This document shows positions 1 to 12,844 of a stretch of 64,000 nt of DNA, in pieces. The stretch is from Eurosta solidaginis. Its lineage: Eukaryota; Arthropoda; Insecta; Diptera; Tephritidae. Position 1 is the stretch's first letter. The number at the start of each line of letters is the position of its first letter. The position numbers and the translations under genes are program-made. Under the pieces are notes generated by a model. It searched no databases. It was not told the DNA's origin and was given only the letters and a program-made list of their open reading frames with translations. The stretch is from positions 82,545,675 to 82,609,674 of the forward strand of contig NC_090322.1 of assembly GCF_040869045.1 (NCBI RefSeq), written 5' to 3'.

Positions 1-981
1 TCTTAATAACTATATCAAAAATTATTGTTCTGAAGCCAACAACTGCTGAGTGATCTACTCTAATTTGTTAAACGAAACGACTTAAGTATTCTAACCATGC
101 TTAACCTTTCGGCCGGTAAGTTTATTTAGAAAAACGCAATATGTAAGCTAACGAGGAAGGAGCCGTCGAGTAAAAAAACAAAATGGTTAAAAAAATTCGT
201 ACGCGGTATTTATCAGATTTAACTCTAGAATTAAAGGATATATATCTAGAAACAACGTTTGAAACCCTTAAAAAACTTTTAATAACTATATCAAAAATTA
301 TTGTTCTGAAGCCAACAACTACTGAGTGATCTACTCAAATTTGTTGAACGAAACGACTTAAGTATTCTAACCATGCTTAACCTCCAGGCCGGTAAGTTTA
401 TTTAGAAAAACGCAATATGTAAGCTAACGAGGAAGAAAACGTCGAGTAAACAAAACAAAATGGTTAAAAAAAATTCGTATGCGGCATTTATCAGTTTTAA
501 CTCTAGAATTAAAGGATATAGAACGAGAAGCAACGTTTGAAACCCTTTAAAAACTTTTAATAACTATATCAAAAATTATTGTTCTGAAGCTGCTGAGTGA
601 TCTACTCAAATTTGTTGAACGAAACGACTTAAGTATTCTAACCATGCTTAAACTTTAGGCCGGTAAGTTTATTTAGAAAAACGCAATATTTAAGCTAACG
701 AGGAACGAGCCGTCGAGTAAACAAAACAAAATCGTTAAAAAAATTCGTACGCGGTATTTATCAGATTTAACTCTAGAATTAAAGTATATAGAACGAGAAA
801 CAACGTTTGAAACCCATTAAAACTTTAAATAACTATATCAAAAATTATTGTTCTGAAGCCAACAACTGCTGAGTGATCTACTCAAATTTGTTGAACGAAA
901 AGACTTAAGTATTCTAACCATGCTTAACCTTTAGGCCGGTAAGATTATTTAGAAAAACGCAATATGTAAGCTAAAGAGGAA

Positions 982-1320
982 GGAGCGGTCGAGTAACCCA
1001 AACGAATGGGTTAAAAAAATTCGTACGCAGTTGTATCATATTTAGCTCTAATATGAAAGGATATAGAACGAGAAACAACGTTTGAAACCCTTCGAATCAG
1101 GAGGAAGGAGCCGTTGAGTAAACAAAAAAAAAAAAAAAAAAAATGGTTAAAAAAAATTCGTACGCGGTATTTATCAGATTTAACTCTAGAATTAAAGGAT
1201 ATAAAACGAGAAACAACGTTTGAAACCCTTCGAATCAGGAGGAAGGAGCCGTCGAGTAAACAAAACAAAATGGTTAAAAAAATTCGTACCCGTCGAGTGA
1301 ACAAAACAAAATGGTTAAAA
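982..1320. repeat. Type B cassette with expanded 42-bp sub-repeats and A20 tract
   Basis: The usual GAGCCGTCGAGTAAAC cassette is replaced by GAGCGGTCGAGTAACCC, CAGTTGTATCATATTTAG and CTTCGAATCAGGAGG. This is followed by extra copies of a module running from GCCGTCGAGTAAAC to AAAAAATTCGTAC. A run of 20 A residues lies at 1124-1143. The CTTCGAATCAGGAGG segment occurs twice, so this is one of the longest cassettes in the window. Confidence 0.85.
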
Positions 1321-1563
1321 AAATTCGTATGCGGTATTTATCAGTTTTAACTCTAGAATTAAATGATATAGAACGAGAAACAACGTTTGAAACCCTTTAA
1401 AAACTTGTAATAACTATATCAAAAATTATTGTTCTGAAGCCAACAACTGCTGTTTGATCTACTCAAATTTGTTAAACGAAACGACTTAAGTATTCTAACC
1501 ACGCTTAACCTTTAGGCCGGTAAGATTATTTAGAAAAACGCAATATGTAAGCTAAGGAGGAAG

Positions 1564-1770
1564 GAGCGGTCGAGTAACCCAAACGAATCGGTTAAAAAAA
1601 TTCGTACGGAGTTGTATCATATTTAGCTCTAATATTAAAGGATATCTAACGAGAAACAACGTTTGAAACCCTTCGAATCAGGAGGAAGGAGCCGTCGAGT
1701 AAACAAAAAAAAATGGCTAAAAAAATTCGTACACGTCGAGTGAACAAAACAAAATGGTTAAAAAAATTCG
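1564..1770. repeat. Type B cassette
   Basis: This has the type B order GAGCGGTCGAGTAACCC, GTATCATATTTAGCTC, CTTCGAATCAGGAGG, then two tandem GTCGAGT...TTCGTA modules. It follows directly on a monomer with CTGCTGTTTGATC in place of CTGCTGAGTGATC; that substitution travels with many type B cassettes. It lies in the segment absent from the paired block at 6153-8640. Confidence 0.8.
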
Positions 1771-4700
1771 TATGCGGTATTTATCAGTTTTGACTCTAGA
1801 ATTAAATGATATAGAACGAGAAACAACGTTTGAAACCCTTTAAAAACTTGTAATAACTATATCAAAAATTATTGTTCTGAAGCCAACAACTGCTGTTTGA
1901 TCTACTCAAATTTGTTAAACGAAACGACTTAAGTATTCTAACCATGCTTAACATTTAGGTCGGTAAGTTTATTTAGAAAAACGCAATATGTAAGCTAACG
2001 AGGAAGGAGCCTTCGAGTAAACAAATCAAAATGGTTAAAAAATTCGTATGCGGTATTTATCAGTTTTAACTCTAGAATTATAGGATATAGAACGAGAAAC
2101 AACGTTTGAAACCCTTTAAAAACTTTTACTAACTATATCAAAAATTATTGTTCTGAAGCCAACAACTGCTGAGTGATCTACTCAAATTTGTTGAACGAAA
2201 AGACTTAAGTGTTCTAACCATGCTTAACCTTTAGGCCGGTAAGTTTATTTAGAAAAACGCAATATGTAAGCTAACGAGGAAGGAGCCGTCGAGTAAACAA
2301 AACAAAATCGTTAAAAAATTCGTACGCGGCATTTATCAGTTTTAACTCTAGAATTAAAGGATATAGAACGAGAAACAACGTTTCAAACCCTTTAAAAACT
2401 CTTAATAACTATATCAAAAATTATTGTTCTGAAGCCAACAACTGCTGAGTGATCTACTCTAATTTGTTAAACGAAACGACTTAAGTATTCTAACCATGCT
2501 TAACCTTTAGGCCGGTAAGATTATTTAGAAAAACGCAATATGTAAGCTAACGAGGAAGGAGCCGTCGAGTGAACAAAACAAAATGGTTAAAAAAATTCGA
2601 ATGCGGTATTTATCAGTTTTAACTCTAGAATTAAAGGATATAGAACGAGAAACAACGTTTGAAACCCTTTAAAAACTTGTAATAACTATATCAAAAATTA
2701 TTGTTCTGAAGCCAACAACTGCTGTTTGATCTACTCAAATTTGTTAAACGAAACGACTTAAGTATTCTAACCACGCTTAACCTTTAGGTCGGTAAGTTTA
2801 TTTAGAAAAAACGCAATATGTAAGCTAACGAGGAAGGAGCCGTCGAGTAAACAAATCAAAATGGTTAAAAAAATTCGTATGCGGTATTTATCATATTTAG
2901 CTCTAGAGTTAAAGAATATAGAACGAGAAACAACGTTTGAACTCCTTTAAAAACTCTTAATAACTATATCAAAAATTATTGTTCTGAAGCCAACAAATGC
3001 TGAGTGATCTACTCTAATTTGTTAAACGAAACGACTTAAGTATTCTAACCATGCTTAACATTTAAGCCGGTAAGTTTATTTAGAAAAACGCAATATGTAA
3101 GCTAACGAGGAAGGAGCCGTCGAGTAAAAAAATCAAAATGGTTAAAAAAATTCTTACGCGGCATTTATCAGTTTTAACTCTAGAATTAAGGGATATAGAA
3201 CGAGAAACAACGTTTGAAATCCTTTAAAAACTTGTAATAACTATATCAAAAATTATTGTTCTGAAGCCAACAACTGCTGTTTGATCTACTCAAATTTGTT
3301 AAACGAAACGACTTAAGTATTCTAATCACGCTTAACCTTTAGGCCGGTAAGTTTATTTAGAAAAACGCAATAACGAGGACGGAGCCGTCGAGTAAACAAA
3401 ACAAAATGGTGAAAAAAATTCGTACGCGGCATTTATCAGTTTTAACTCTAGAATTAAAGGATATAGAACGAGAAACAACGTTTGAACCCCTTTAAAAACT
3501 CTTAATAACTATATCAAAAATTATTGTTCTGAAGCCAACAACTGCTGAGTGATCTACTCTAATTTGTTAAACGAAACGACTTAAGTATTCTAACCATGCT
3601 TAACCTTTCGGCCGGTAAGTTTATTTAGAAAAACGCAATATGTAAGCTAACGAGGAAGGAGCCGTCGAGTAAACAAAACAAAATCGTTAAAAAAATTCGT
3701 ACGCGGCATTTATCAGTTTTAACTCTAGAATTAAAGGATATAGAACGAGAAACAACGTTTGAAACCCTTTAAAAACTCTTAATAACTATATCAAAAATTA
3801 TTGTTCTGAAGCCAACAACTGCTGAGTGATCTACTCTAATTTGTTAAACGAAACGACTTAAGTATTCTAACCACGCTTAACCTTTAGGTCGGTAAGTTTA
3901 TTTAGAAAAACGCAATATGTAAGCTAACGAGGAAGGAGCCGTCGAGTAAACAAATCAAAATGGTTAAAAAAATTTGTATGCGGTATTTATCAGTTTTAAC
4001 TCTAGAATTATAGGATATAGAACGAGAAACAACGTTCGAAACCCTTTAAAAACTTTTAATAACTATATCAAAAATTATTGTTCTGAAGCCAACAACTGCT
4101 GAGTGATCTACTCAAATTTGTTGAACGAAAAGACTTAAGTATTCTAACCATGCTTAACCTTTAGGCCGGTAAGTTTATTTAGAAAAACGCAATATGTAAG
4201 TTAACGAGGAAGGAGCCGTCGAGTAAACAAAACAAAATGGTTAAAAAAATTCGTACGCGGCATTTATCAGTTTTAACTCTAGAACTAAAGGATATAGAAT
4301 GAGAAACAACGTTTGAAACCCTTTAAAAACTCTTAATAACTTTATCAAAAATTATTGTTCTGAAGCCAACAACTGCTGAGTGATCTACTCTAATTTGTTA
4401 AACGAAACGACTTAAGTATTCTAACCATGCTTAACCTTTAGGCCGGTAAGATTATTTAGAAAAACGCAATATGTAAGCTAACGAGGAAGGAGCCGTCGAG
4501 TAAACAAAACAAAATGGTTAAAAAAATTCGTACGCGGCATTTATCAGCTTAGCACTAGAATTAAAGGATATAGAACGAGAAACAACGTTTGAAACCCTTT
4601 AAAAACTCTTAATAACTATATCAAAAATTATTGTTCTGAAGCCAACAACTGCTGAGTGATCTACTCAAATTTGTTGAACGAAAAGACTTAAGTATTCTAA

Positions 4701-5589
4701 CCATGCTTAACCTATAGGCCGGTAAGTTTATTTAGAAACACGCAATATGTAAGCTAACGAGGAAGGAGCCGTCGAGTAAACAAAACAAAATGGTTAAAAA
4801 AATTCGTACGCGGCATTTATCAGTTTTTACTCTAGAACTAAAGGATATAGAATGAGAAACAACGTTTGAAACCCTATAAAAACTCTTAATAACTTTATCA
4901 AAAATTATTGTTCTGAAGCCAACAACTGCTGAGTGATCTACTCTAATTTGTTAAACGAAACGACTTAAGTATTCTAACCATGCTTAACCTTTAGGCCGGT
5001 AAGACTATTTAGAAAAACGCAATATGTAAGCTAACGAGGAAGGAGCCGTCGAATAAACAAAACAAAATGGTTAAAAAAATTCGTACGCGGCATTTATCAG
5101 TTTAGCACTAGAATTAAAGGATATAGAACGAGAAACAACGTTTGAAACCCTTTAAAAACTCTTAATAACTATATCAAAAATTATTGTTCTGAAGCCAACA
5201 ACTGCTGAGTGATCTACTCAAATTTGTTGAACGAAACGACTTAAGTATTTTAACCATGCTTAACCTTTAGGCCGGTAGGTTTATTTAGAAAAACGCAATA
5301 TGTAAGCTAACGAGGAAGGAAACGTCGAGTAAACAAAACAAAATGGTTAAAAAAATTCGTATGTGGTATTTATCAGATTTAACTCTAGAATTAAAGGATA
5401 TAGAACTAGAAACAACGTTTGAAACCCTTTAAAAACTTTAAATAACTATTATATCAAAAATTGTTGTTCTGAAGCCAGCAACTGCTGAGTGATCTATTCA
5501 AATTTGTTGAATGAAACGACTTAAGTATTCTAACGATGCTTAACCTTTAGGCCGGTAAGTTTATTTAGAAAAACGCAATATGTAGGCTA

Positions 5590-5810
5590 CACGGGAATGG
5601 AGCGGTCGAGTAACCCAAACAAATGGGTTAAAAAAATTCGTACGCAGTTGTATCATATTTAGCTCTAATATTAAAGGATATAGAACGAGAAACAAAATTT
5701 GAAAACCTTCGAATCAGGAGGAAGGAGCCGTCGAGTAAACAAAAAAAAAATGGTTAAAAAAATTCGTACCCGTCGAGTGAACGAAACAGAATGGTTAAAA
5801 AAATTCGTAT
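5590..5810. repeat. Type B cassette with CACGGGAATGG left flank
   Basis: The left flank GTAGGCTACACGGGAATGG replaces GTAAGCTAACGAGGAAGG. The same rare flank occurs at about 14797 and 44148, always joined to a type B cassette, so the three copies share an ancestor. Two tandem 42-bp modules follow. Confidence 0.8.
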
Positions 5811-6152
5811 GCGGTATTTATCAGTTTTAACTCTAGAATTAAGGGATATAGAACGAGAAACAACGTTTGAAACCCTTTAAAAACTTGTAATAACTATATC
5901 AAAAATTATTGTTCTGAAGCCAACAACTGCTGTTTGATCTACTCAAATTTGTTAAACGAAACGACTTAAGTATTCTAATCACGCTTAACCTTTAGGCCGG
6001 TAAGTTTATTTAGAAAAACGCAATAACGAGAACGGAGCCGTCGAGTAAACAAAACAAAATGGTGAAAAAAATTCGTACGCGGCATTTATCAGTTTTAACT
6101 CTAGAATTAAAGGATATAGAACGAGAAACAACGTTTGAAACCCTTTAAAAAC

Positions 6153-8640
6153 TTTTAATAACTATATCAAAAATTATTGTTCTGAAGCCAACAACTGCTG
6201 AGTGATCTACTCAAATTTGTTGAACGAAACGACTTAAGTATTCTAACCATGCTTAACCTCTAGGCCGGTAAGTTTATTTAGAAAAACGCAATATGTAAGC
6301 TAACGAGGAAGGAGCCGTCGAGTAAACAAAACAAAATGTTTAAAAAAATTCGTACGCGGTATTTATCAGATTTAACTCTAGAATTAAAGGATATATAACT
6401 AGAAACAGCGTTTGAAACCCTTAAAAAACTTTTAATAACTATATCAAAAATTATTGTTCTGAAGCCAACAACTACTGAGTGATCTACTCAAATTTGTTGA
6501 ACGAAACGACTTAAGTATTCTAACCATGCTTAACCTCCAGGCCGGTAAGTTTATTTAGAAAAACGCAATATGTAAGCTAACGAGGAAGAAAACGTCGAGT
6601 AAACAAAACAAAATGGTTAAAAAAAATTCGTATGCGGCATTTATCAGTTTTAACTCTAGAATTAAAGGATATAGAACGAGAAGCAACATTTGAAAACCTT
6701 TAAAAACTTTTAATAACTATATCAAAAATTATTGTTCTGAAGCTGCTGAGTGATCTACTCAAATTTGTTGAACGAAACGACTTAAGTATTCTAACCATGC
6801 TTAAACTTTAGGCCGGTAAGTTTATTTAGAAAAACGCAATATTTAAGCTAACGAGGAAGGAGCCGTCGAGTAAACAAAACAAAATCATTAAAAAAATTCG
6901 TACGCGGTATTTATCAGATTTAACTCTAGAATTAAAGGATATAGAACGAGAAACAACGTTTGAAACCCATTAAAACTTTAAATAACTATATCAAAAATTA
7001 TTGTTCTGAAGCCAACAACTGCTGAGTGATGTAATCAAATTTGTTGAACGAAAAGACTTAAGTATTCTAACCATGCTTAACCTTTAGGCCGGTAAGATTA
7101 TTTAGAAAAACGCAATATGTAAGCTAACGAGGAAGGAGTAGTCGAGTAACCCAAACGAATGGGTTAAAAAAATTCGTACGCAGTTGTATCATATTTAGCT
7201 CTAATATGAAAGGATATCTAACGAGAAACAACGTTTGAAACCCTTCGAATCAGGAGGAAGGAGCCGTCGAGTAAACAAAAAAAAAAAATGGTTAAAAAAT
7301 TCGTACCCGTCGAGTGAACAAAACTAAATGGTTAAAAAAATTCGTATGCGGTATTTATCAGTTTTAACTCTAGAATTAAATGATATAGAACGAGAAACAA
7401 CGTTTGAAACCCTTTAAAAACTTTAATAACTATATCAAAAATTATTGTTCTGAAGCCAACAACTGCTGTTTGATCTACTCAAATTTGTTAAACGAAACGA
7501 CTTAAGTATTCTAACCACGCTTAACCTTTAGGTCGGTCAGTTTATTTAGAAAAACGCAATATGTAAGCTAACGAGGAAGGAGCCGTCGAGTAAACAAATC
7601 AAAATGGTTAAAAAAATTCGTATACGGTATTTATCAGTTTTAACTCTAGAATTATAGGATATAGAACGAGAAACAACATTTGAAACCCTTTAAAAACTTT
7701 TACTAACTATATCAAAAATTATTGTTCTGAAGCCAATAACTGCTGAGTGATCTACTCAAATTTGTTGAACGAAAAGACTTAAGTATTCTAACCATGCTTA
7801 ACCTTTAGGCCGGTAAGTTTATTTAGAAAAACGCAATATGTAAGTTAACGAGGAAGGAGCCGTCGAGTAAACAAAACAAAATGGTTAAAAAAATTCGTAC
7901 GCGGCATTTATCAGTTTTAACTCTAGAACTAAAGGATATAGAATGAGAAACAACGTTTGAAACCCCTTAAAAACTCTTAATAACTTTATCACAAATTATT
8001 GTTCTGAAGCCAACAACTGCTGAGTGATCTACTCTAATTTGTTAAACGAAACGACTTAAGTATTCTAACCATGCTTAACCTTTAGGCCGGTAAGATTATT
8101 TAGAAAAACGCAATATGTAAGCTAACGAGGAAGGAGCCGTCGAGTGAACAAAACAAAATGGTTAAAAAAATTCGAATGCGGTATTTATCAGTTTTAACTC
8201 TAGAACTAAAGGATATAGAACGAGAAACAACGTTTGAAACCCTTTAAAAACTTGTAATAACTATATCAAAAATTATTGTTCTGAAGCCAACAACTGCTGT
8301 TTGATCTACTCAAATTTGTTAAACGAAACGACTTAAGTATTCTAACCACGCTTAATCTTTAGGTCGGTAAGTTTATTTAGAAAAACGCAATATGTAAGCT
8401 AACGAGGAAGGAGCCGTCGAGTAAACAAATCAAAATGGTTAAAAAAATTCGTATGCGGTATTTATCATATTTAGCTCTAGAGTTAAAGAATATAGAACGA
8501 GAAACAACGTTTGAACCCCTTTAAAAACTCTTAATAACTATATCAAAAATTATTGTTCTGAAGCCAACAAATGCTGAGTGATCTACTCTAATTTGTTAAA
8601 CGAAACGACTTAAGTATTCTAACCATGCTTAACCTTTAGG
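6153..8640. repeat. Higher-order repeat block, second copy (pairs with 1-3060)
   Basis: This is the partner of the left-end block, co-linear at offset 6153 and then 5574. It lacks about 579 bp (two monomers plus part of a cassette) present at roughly 1090-1860 in the first copy. Scattered substitutions separate the copies, so the duplication is not the most recent event in the array. The GAAGCTGCTGAG deletion form appears a third time at 9395, again followed by a type B cassette, so a shorter third derivative may follow. Confidence 0.75.
7137..7340. repeat. Type B cassette
   Basis: This is the counterpart of the 982-1320 cassette at offset 6153, but with a single CTTCGAATCAGGAGG segment and a shorter A tract. 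The difference shows that sub-repeat number changes within otherwise matching higher-order units. Confidence 0.8.
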
Positions 8641-10190
8641 CCGGTAAGTTTATTTAGAAAAACGCAATATGTAAGCTAACGAGGAAAGAGCCGTCGAGTA
8701 AACAAAACAAAATGGTTAAAAAAATTCGTACGCGGCATTTATCAGTTTTAACTCTAGAATTATAGGATATAGAACGAGAAACAACGTTTGAAACCCTTTA
8801 AAAACTTTTAATAACTATATAAAAATTATTGTTCTGAAGCCAACAACTGCTGAGTGATCTACTCAAATTTGTTGAACGAAAAGACTTAAGTATTATAACC
8901 ATGCTTAACCTTTAGGCCGGTAAGTTTATTTAGAAAAACGCAATATGTAAGCTAAAGAGGAAGGAGCCGTCGAGTAAACAAATCAAAATGGTTAAAAAAA
9001 TTCGTATGCGGTATTTATCAGTTTTAACTCTAGAATTAAAGGATATAGAACGAGAAACGATGTTTGAACCCCTTTAAAAACTCTTAATAACTATATCAAA
9101 AATTATTGTTCTGAAGCCAACAACTGCTGAGTGATCTACTCTAATTTGTTAAACGAAACGACTTAAGTATTCTAACCATGCTTAACCTTTAGGCCGGTAA
9201 GTTTATTTAGAAAAACGCAATATGTAAGCTAACGAGGAAGGAGCCGTCGAGTAAACAAAACAAAATGGTTAAAAAAATTCGTATTCGGCATTTTTCAGTT
9301 TTAACTCTAGAATTAAAGGATATAGAACAAGAAACAACGTTTGAAACCCTTTAAAAACTTTTAATAACTATATCAAAAATTATTGTTCTGAAGCTGCTGA
9401 GTGATCTACTCAAATTTGTTGAACGAAACGGCTTAAGTATTCTAACCATGCTTAAACTTTAGGCCGGTAAGTTTATTTAGAAAAACGCAATATTTAAGCC
9501 AACGAGGAAGGAGCCGTCGAGTAAACAAAACAAAATCGTTAAAAAAATTCGTACGCGGTATTTATCAGATTTAACTCTAGAATTAAAGGATATAGAACGT
9601 GAAACAACGTTTGAAACCCATTAAAACTTTAAATAACTATATCAAAAATTATTGTTCTGAAGCCAACAACTGCTGAGTGATCTACTCAAATTTGTTGAAC
9701 GGAAAGACTTAAGTATTCTAACCATGCTTAACCTTTAGGCCGGTAAGATTATTTAGAAAAACGCAATATGTAAGCTAACGAGGAAGGAGCGGTCGAGTAA
9801 CCCAAACGAATGGGTTAAAAAAATTCGTACGCAGTTGTATCATATTTAGCTCTAATATGAAAGGATATAGAACGAGAAACAACGTTTGAAACCCTTCGAA
9901 TCAGGAGGAAGGAGCCGTCGAGTAAACAAAACAAAATAGTTAAAAAAATTCGTACGCGGTATTTATCAGATTTAACTCTAGAATTAAAGGATATAGAACG
10001 AGAAACAACATTTGAAACCCTTTAAAAACTCTTAATAACTATATCAAAAATGATTGTTCTGAAGCCAAAAACTGCTGAGTGATCTACTCTAATTTGTTAA
10101 ACGAAACGACTTAAGTATTCTAACCATGCTTAACCTTTAGACCGGTAAGATTATTTAGAAAAACGCAATATGTAAGCTAACGAGGAAGGA

Positions 10191-10262
10191 GCGGTCGAGT
10201 AACCCAAACGAATCGGTTAAAAAAATTCAGGAGCCGTCGAGTAAACAAATCAAAATGGTTAA
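10191..10262. repeat. Truncated type B cassette with internal deletion junction
   Basis: The cassette begins GAGCGGTCGAGTAACCC but jumps from TTAAAAAAATTC directly to AGGAGCCGTCGAGT. About 100 bp, covering GTATCATATTTAG to CTTCGAATC, are missing. The short sequence AATTC/GAATC at the two ends could have supported the join. Confidence 0.7.
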
Positions 10263-12844
10263 AAAAATTCGTATGCGGTATTTATCAGTTTTAACTCTAG
10301 AATTAAAGGATATAGAACGAGAAACAACGTTTGAACACCTTTAAAAACTCTTAATAACTATATCAAAAATTATTGTTCTGAAGCCAACAACTGCTGAGTG
10401 ATCTACTCTAATTTGTTAAACGAAAAGACTTAAGTATTCTAACCATGCTTAACCTTTAGGCCGGTAAGTTTATTTAGAAAAACGCAATATGTAAGCTAAC
10501 GAGGAAGGAGCCGTCGAGTAAACAAAACCAAATGATTAAAAAAATTCGTACGCGGTATTTTTCAGTTTTAACTCTAGAATTAAAGGATATAGAACGAGAA
10601 ACAACGTTTGAAACCATTTAAAAACTTTTAATAACTATATAAAAAATTATTGTTCTGAAGCCAACAACTGCTGAGTGATCTACTAAAATTTGTTGAACGA
10701 AACGACTTAAGTATTCTAACCATGCTTAACCTTTAGGCCGGTAACTTTATTTAGAAAAACGCAATATGTAAGCTAACGAGGAAGGAGCCGTCGAGTAAAC
10801 AAAACAAAATGGTTAAAAAAATTCGTACGCGGTATTTATCAGATTTAACTCTAGAATTATAGGATATAGAACGAGAAACAACTTTTGAAACCCTTCGAAT
10901 CAGGAGGAAGGAGCCGTCGAGCAAACAAAAAAAAAAATGGTTAAAAAAATTCGTACCCGTCGAGTGAACAAAACAAAATGGTTAAAAAAATTCGCATGCG
11001 GCATTTATCAGTTTTAACTCTAGAATTAAAGGATATAGAACGAGAAACAACGTTTGAAACCCTTTAAAAACTTGTAATAACTATATCAAAAATTATTGTT
11101 CTGAAGCCAACAACTGCTGTTTGATCTACTCAAATTTGTTAAACGAAACGACTTAAGTATTCTAACCACGCTTAGCCTTTAGATCGGTAAGTTTATTTAG
11201 AAAAACGCAATATGTAAACTAACGAGGAAGCAGCCGTCCAGTAAACAAATCAAAATGGTTAAAAAAATTCGTATGCGGTATTTATCAGTTTTAACTCTAG
11301 AATTATAGGATATAGAACGAGAAACAACGTTTGAAACCCTTTAAAAACTTTTAATAACTATATCAAAAATTATTGTTCTGAAGCCAACAACTGCTGAGTG
11401 ATCTACTCAAATTTGTTGAACGAAAAGACTTAAGTATTCTAACCATGCTTAACCTTTATGCCGGTAAGTTTATTTAGAAAAACGCAATATGTAAGCTAAC
11501 GAGGAAGGAGCCGTCGAGTAAACAAAACAAAATGGTTAAAAAAATTCGTACGCGGCATTTATCAGTTTTAACTTTAGACTTAAAGGATATAGAACGAGAA
11601 ACAACGTTTGAAACCCTTTAAAAACTCTTAATAACTATATCAAAAATTATTGTTCTGAAGCCAACAACTGCTGAGTGATCTACTCTAATTTGTTAAACGA
11701 AACGACTTAAGTATTCTAACCATGCTTAACCTTTAGGTCGGTAAGATTATTTAGAAAAACGCAATATGTAAGCTAACGAGGAATGAGCCGTCGAGTGAAC
11801 AAAACAAAATGGTTAAAAAAATTCGTATGCGGTATTTATCAGTTTTAACTCTAGAATTAAAGGATATAGAACAAGAAACAACGTTTGAAACCCTTTAAAA
11901 ACTTGTAATAACTATATCAAAAATTATTGTTCTGAAGCCAACAACTGCTGTTTGATCTACTCAAATTTGTTAAACGAAACTACTTAAGTATTCTAACCAC
12001 GCTTAACCTTTAGGTCGGTAAGTTTATTTAGAAAAACGCAATATGTACGCTAACGAGGAAGGAGTCGTCGAGTAAACAAATCAAAATGGTTAAAAAAATT
12101 CGTATGCGGTATTTATCAGTTTTAACTCTAGAATTAAAGGATATAGAACGAGAAACAACGTTTGAACCCCTTTAAAAACTCTTAATAACTATATCAACAA
12201 TTATTGTTCTGAAGCCAACAACTGATGAGTGATCTACTCTAATTTGTTAAACGAAACGACTTTAGTATTCTAACCATGCTTAACCTTTAGGCCGGTAAGT
12301 TTATTTAGAAAAACGCAATATGTAAGCTAACGAGGAAGGAGCCGTCGAGTAAACAAAACAAAATGGTTAAAAAAATTCGTACGCGGCATTTATCAGTTTT
12401 AACTCTAGAATTATAGGATATAGAACGAGAAACAACGTTTGAAACCCTTTAAAAACTTTTAATAACTATATCAAAAATTATTGTTCTGAAGCCAACAACT
12501 GCTGAGTGATCTACTCAAATTTGTTGAGCGAAAAGACTTAAGTATTCTAACCATGCTTAACCTTTAGGCCGGTAAGTTTATTTAGAAAGACGTAATATGT
12601 AAGCTAGCGAGGAAGGAGCCGTCGAGTAAACAAAACAAAATCAGTTTTAACTCTAGAACTAAAGGATATAGAACGAGAAACAACGTTTGAAACCCTTTAA
12701 AAACTCTTAATAACTATATCAAAAATTATTGTTCTGAAGCCAACAACTGCTGAGTGATCTACTCTAATTTGTTAAACGAAACGGATTAAGTATTCTAACC
12801 ATGCTCAACCTTTAGGCCGGTAATTTTTTTTAGAAAAACGCAAT

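Larger units (their letters stand above)
1..3060. repeat. Higher-order repeat block, left copy (pairs with 6153-8640)
   Basis: Rare variants here recur downstream in the same order. GGAAGAAAACGTCGAG at 431 recurs at 6584; the deletion form GAAGCTGCTGAG (591) recurs at 6744; a type B cassette (998) recurs at 7151. All three are 6153 bp apart. After a type B region that is about 579 bp longer in this copy, the offset becomes 5574: CTTTTACTAAC at 2121 against 7695, TCATATTTAGCTCTAGAG at 2891 against 8465, and CAACAAATGC near 2991 against 8565. Co-linearity is lost near 3060. The boundaries were set by eye. Confidence 0.8.

Noticed and set aside
200..215. CENP-B box in the monomer around ATTCGTACGCGG
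   Set aside because: It has TTCG and a nearby CGG, but the spacing and the central A do not fit the NTTCGNNNNANNCGGGN pattern. Insects generally lack a true CENP-B as well.
1011..1350. Short open frames on both strands (about 60-100 codons) within the satellite, also near 24819, 41315 and 47265
   Set aside because: They lie in type B cassettes, have low-complexity Lys/Phe-rich translations and recur only with the repeat. There is no start context, domain or conserved frame. They arise from long A/T tracts without stops.
4025..4045. Pol III B-box resemblance (GTTCGAAACC here, GTTTGAAACC in most monomers, TTCGAATC in type B)
   Set aside because: I found no A box at a suitable distance and no tRNA fold, so there is no support for a tRNA or SINE origin. 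The match is short.
12215..12260. Hammerhead ribozyme core: one monomer reads CTGATGA followed later by CGAAAC
   Set aside because: The usual monomer has CTGAGTGA, which breaks the required CUGANGA, and there is no proper stem II between the two boxes. A single variant copy is chance. The GAGT/ACTC hairpin there is only 4 bp.
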